Below, in pieces: positions 43,401 through 46,284 of a stretch of DNA of 46,284 bases (the first letter of the stretch is position 1; the number at the start of each line of letters is the position of its first letter). A model generated the notes under the pieces. It worked only from the letters and a program-made list of their open reading frames with translations. It had not been told where the DNA came from and did not search any database. The DNA lies in assembly GCA_049999765.1 (NCBI GenBank), contig JBNGIQ010008371.1:1-46284 (forward strand), in the 5' to 3' direction. Origin of the DNA: Phaeoceros laevis (Eukaryota; Anthocerotophyta; Anthocerotopsida; Notothyladales). The translations under genes were made by a program, and so were the position numbers.

Positions 43401-45216
43401 CTCACCAACCGCAGTGACCACAGACAAGCTCATTCAATTGCTGTGCAATTTGCATCTGTGTTATGCCCGAAAGGATGAGTATGAGCGAGATGGGTATTTC
43501 ATCCCTGTGCTGTTTGCAGTGGACGATAAAGTGCAACTTATTGATCGTCAACTAGAATGGCCATCACAAAGCGAAGATGTTGAGCACCATTTGTTTTTTG
43601 GAGCACGGTTGGAGTGCACAAACATTATCCAAACCTTCCTCACCCCCGGCTTTTTTCCTCGAGTCCAGGTGATCAATTTGATCAAAACAACTTGCTTTGT
43701 TTTAAGATTTGTTTTTAGTCAAAATCCTGAGCTTTAACCTCGTTTTATGTTGTCTACAACTAGGAATGATGGTTTGTTCAAATGTCCACAGGCCTTGTTA
43801 TATGACGCCGGGAAGAAAAAGGGTTGGGATGAGGCAGGAACAAAAATGGCTATTCATCTATATGGGGTTTCCACAAATGGATATGATGTTTTAGTGGAAT
43901 TTAATGATGTCACTTTCCACATTGATGTTCTTGTACGATCATCTACCCAAGACCATTTTTCATCAAGGAGTTTCCTATACCAAAATTTTATCAAGCCAAT
44001 TCGATCCTTTTGTGCTTCACAAGAGGGATGTGTGGGAGTTTACTTGACCGAGGGAGTTTTGAGACAAGAATGTGTTCAGAGACGTACCCCGTCTAGGTAC
44101 AGGCAGAAGCAATGTTGTGTTTCCAAGGAGGACCTGAAGAGACTTGTGCTTAGTGCACGTGCAGCAGGCCACTTTCATGTGCACCAATGGTTTGCAGTGG
44201 AGCACAAAGACCGTGACCTTATAGTTTTGGAAGCCAAACAAGAGTATGCAACTTTGTTAGCCAAGAGTAGTATCCAAACCATGTCTAAAGAAGGTGAGGT
44301 GGATGATGTTGTCATTTTAGGGACTCTACAAGAAATACGAAACTTAACCCAAGGTGCAGGACCGGATGTTGCGAGTATCATCAGTGGTAGACTGGACAAA
44401 TCGAAGTCCAACCTTGTTGCTGTTCAGGAGGTGCCAGGGGAATGCTATCCCAACAGCAATGTAATGCAAGGGAAGAGAAGGGGTCTGGCTGTTCTGATCA
44501 GCATGGAAAGGAACCGATCTGGTTCGAGTGTAGACCGTGGGAGGTTGGAAACACTGGCATCGAGTCTTGGCTTTGAAGTGCATAATCACACATTTTTGGA
44601 CTTCCCAGCTGATCTTCTGCAAAAGGCAATGACAGATACAGCACAAGAGGATATCTTGGCAACAGATGAGTGTTTTGTATGCTTCTTAAATGCGCATGGA
44701 GGGACCACTCCAGACGGAGCTCACTTCATTATAGCTGCTAATGGAGACAAGGTCTTCCTGCTAGATCACATTGTGGAGCCCTTCCGGAAATGTAAGCATT
44801 TGCTTGAAAAGCCAAAGGTGTTCTTCATTAACTCTTGCAGAGGCCCACTCAAGCTAGCTAGTGCTCATGGGTCAGGAGGTGTTGAGCAGAGCACCCCTCG
44901 GCAATGGAATGAGGGCCAAGAGGTTCACCATGTGCGAACATACTCGGACTGCTTGCTGGTGTTTTCAACCTCTGACCAGGCAGTATCCATGCGTCATCCT
45001 GTAGGGGGAACGAGTTTTGTGTATGAGCTGGTGGAGGCCTTCAACAGGAAGCGTCAGAGCAAGGACGTCCTCAGCATCATTAGAGGTGTAAGTCATGCTG
45101 TTGTTAATGTAGAGGAGGCGGAGAAGGACCCGTCAGGTAATTTGGTGGGAACGTATAGTCAGTGTCCTATTTTAGTGTCGAGTCTCACCAAAGAGCTCTA
45201 TTGGCGGACTGCCTAA
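40447..45216 (+). CDS. LRR-Roc-COR-caspase protein (ROCO protein with animal-type caspase domain)
   Basis: Three exons, 40447-42103, 42239-43668 and 43792-45216 (phases 1 and 0), give 1503 residues. Residues ~163-500 are RI-type LRRs (ALAKALVHNTTLKSLRL). A Roc GTPase follows: P-loop CGNAFAGKT (547-555), WDFAGQ with Asp611, and a weak G4 TFHD (Asp701). COR spans ~840-1040 (GEVIYLDGLMDFIVVNPRWL). Residues ~1256-1503 form a complete caspase: Arg1271 in NRSGSSVD, His1331 in NAHGG, Cys1378 in NSCRG, the p10 start DCLLVFSTSDQAVSMR (Arg1430) and the final LTKELYW. Metacaspases have DSCHSG-type sites and an acidic pocket; this one keeps both Asp-pocket arginines. Roc-COR proteins are GTP-controlled dimers, so LRR sensing, Roc switching and caspase output are inferred. 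ATG 40447 (GCCATGG context) is the first in frame. The second intron uses the CCACAG acceptor; an upstream AG (43762) would give a stop. Confidence 0.88.
41029..41497 (+). repeat. Recent 270-bp LRR duplication within the ROCO-caspase gene
   Basis: Positions 41029-41227 and 41299-41497 are nearly identical at the DNA level (period 270 bp, 90 codons). Both encode IALADSIRNNRGLEELYI and LALAAMLRHNSTLR. Differences cluster in the exposed strand positions after each leucine frame. Confidence 0.88.
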
Positions 45217-45329
45217 ATCTGAGAAGCTTGTTGCAAGTTTAGGGGCTTCCAAGCGACTACCAGGATCAGTAAAATGAAGCATTTATTCTCATCACCTGAC
45301 CACATTGAAATGACGCATTTATTCTGACC

Positions 45330-45848
45330 AGCTGTCCACATCCTGCCCCCCGGTGTCACAGCCAGTCCTCAACCTTATTGCCATCGTCTCAGAGCCAGAA
45401 GCAGCTGCCCTGGCATGCTGGTCTGAGCCTGGGAGTCATCTGGAGATAGGGCAGGGCGAGCACATCCTGGTTGCAGACATTGGAGAAGGTAGAACTAGAG
45501 AATTTTAGGTCGTCAATAGTGTGGGTGTCTGCAGAGAGAGGGTTAATGCGTGCACGCATGTATCCTAATGGAGTGGAACCTTGTTGAATTTCTTATTGCA
45601 AGCAGGGACAGTGGACATCGTGGTGCACAAGAAAGTGAACCAGGTCTTAAATGAGCTGAACCTCAAGGAAGTGGCCCCCAGCTCCGCAGGCTTCTGTGGA
45701 GGAACCTTTGTGGATCAGCCTAGCTCAATCTGCTGAACGAGAGGAGTGTAAGAGCACGTATGATGGAGGACCTGGACCAAAAAGCCGTCTGACAGTGGTT
45801 CTCCCTCCAACTCTGATAGCTGCATGGAAGCCGTATGACAAGGTTGAG
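45330..45848 (+). pseudogene. HSPA12-type Hsp70-like ATPase fragment
   Basis: Read in pieces, this matches Hsp70-like proteins of the HSPA12 class: LNLIAIVSEPEAAALACW, then HILVADIGEG with a GTAGAA donor at 45489. An AAGCAG acceptor near 45608 follows, then TVDIVVHKKV, LKEVAPSSAGFCGGTFVD, a stop, and EEPLWISLAQSAE and VVLPPTLIAAW in another frame. The phosphate loop usually reads GGGT and here reads GEGT. The jump from GGTFVD to EEPLW implies an internal deletion with a frame change. Neither the N-terminal nor the C-terminal part of such a protein is seen. It is best read as a decayed gene piece in the same orientation as the ROCO-caspase gene. Confidence 0.6.
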
Positions 45849-45899
45849 AGGTTGACTAGATGCGCAGATACTCGGACTGCTTGCTGGTGTCTTCAACTA
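45849..45899 (+). pseudogene. Short second copy of caspase p10 sequence
   Basis: GAGGTT...GCG..CATACTCGGACTGCTTGCTGGTG-like sequence here matches 44922-44971 of the caspase p10 coding part; the core TACTCGGACTGCTTGCTGGTG is identical apart from flanking changes. Homology ends after TTCAAC. It is too short for function and marks a former copy or a gene-conversion/rearrangement scar. Confidence 0.65.
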
Positions 45900-46284
45900 C
45901 CATAAAATAAACTTCTCTTCCTACTTCTTCATCTACCACTACTTTGGATGGCAATAAGTTGGACTCCACTCCCAAAGAGTCGGATAAGGAGACGAGACGG
46001 GCTTGATGAGTGCTGCTACAACGGTCCGATTATTTGAAACTTCCAGCTCTATCCTTCATTGCGTCATAGAGCAGCTGCACATGGACCAGCGCTTTGCTCT
46101 GTCCGCTCATCAACATAAACCCCAGTTATTGCATCTCCTGACACAGCATCCGCTGCCGAGAACAACCTAATGAACATATTGCATGTATCCGCACTCAGAG
46201 TTTTACAGTGCTCCGAGGTCTGCTGCCAATAAATTTATGCATCCAAGTGGCCGTACTTCCATTGAGCTTCGGGACTGTTACCTT
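45900..46284. other. Right edge, nothing recognised
   Basis: No family, repeat or RNA gene was seen in the last 385 bases. Confidence 0.4.

Noticed and set aside
43737-43762. TACAACTAG as the acceptor of ROCO-caspase intron 2
   Set aside because: Phase 0 joining there gives an immediate stop (GAA TGA); the CCACAG acceptor at 43791 keeps frame and continues the COR sequence.
44470-45216. Metacaspase assignment for the C-terminal protease domain
   Set aside because: The active site reads NSCRG rather than DSCHSG, the Asp-pocket arginines are present, and the p10 and terminal LTKELYW strand follow the animal-caspase layout.

Overview
This window comes from a land-plant nuclear genome. Genes are split by short GT-AG introns (about 86-213 bp, one near 1.4 kb). 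The gene content is plant-specific: EIN2, a DYW-type PPR protein, a DOG1-domain protein, a Gnk2/DUF26-like secreted protein, a SKIP1-type F-box protein and a plant-type bHLH with an ACT-like tail. High gene density, a jacalin-aerolysin gene, an EIN2 that still looks like an NRAMP transporter and a ROCO-caspase gene point to a non-seed plant, most likely a moss. The genus is not established. All gene models were built by hand from reading frames, splice sites and phases.

Left part (1-5 kb): a minus-strand copia-like LTR element is cut by the window edge. It is followed by a two-gene module that seems to have duplicated in tandem: a broken ubiquitin-like gene, an intact jacalin-aerolysin gene, an intact ubiquitin-like gene and a broken jacalin-aerolysin fragment. 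From 7.5 to 21.7 kb lie a DOG1-domain gene (+), a potato-inhibitor-I protease inhibitor (-), a DYW PPR gene (-) and a five-exon bHLH gene (-). Between them are a foldback element, a TIR element of about 870 bp and several short tandem repeats.

Middle (22-30 kb): gene-poor, repeat-rich DNA. It holds an 804 bp TIR element inserted into one arm of a duplicated segment, satellite-like tandem arrays, and an AT-rich island with two head-to-head genes for small secreted cysteine-containing proteins. Three 10-N gaps sit inside tandem repeats and a 100-N gap precedes the F-box gene.

Right part (30-46 kb): a SKIP1-like F-box gene (+) converges on EIN2 (-). A frameshifted receptor-kinase pseudogene follows. 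Then comes the most striking gene of the window, at 40447-45216: RI-type LRRs, a Roc GTPase, a COR domain and a C-terminal caspase domain with animal-caspase hallmarks. These are the His/Cys dyad, an NSCRG active site, both P1-Asp pocket arginines, a p10 part and a terminal LTKELYW strand. Just beyond it lie a decayed HSPA12-type Hsp70 fragment and a short second copy of caspase p10 sequence.

Several genes suit defence or cell death: the pore-former-like lectin, protease inhibitor, secreted cysteine-rich proteins, receptor-kinase remnant and ROCO-caspase. Nothing in the sequence shows that they act in one pathway.
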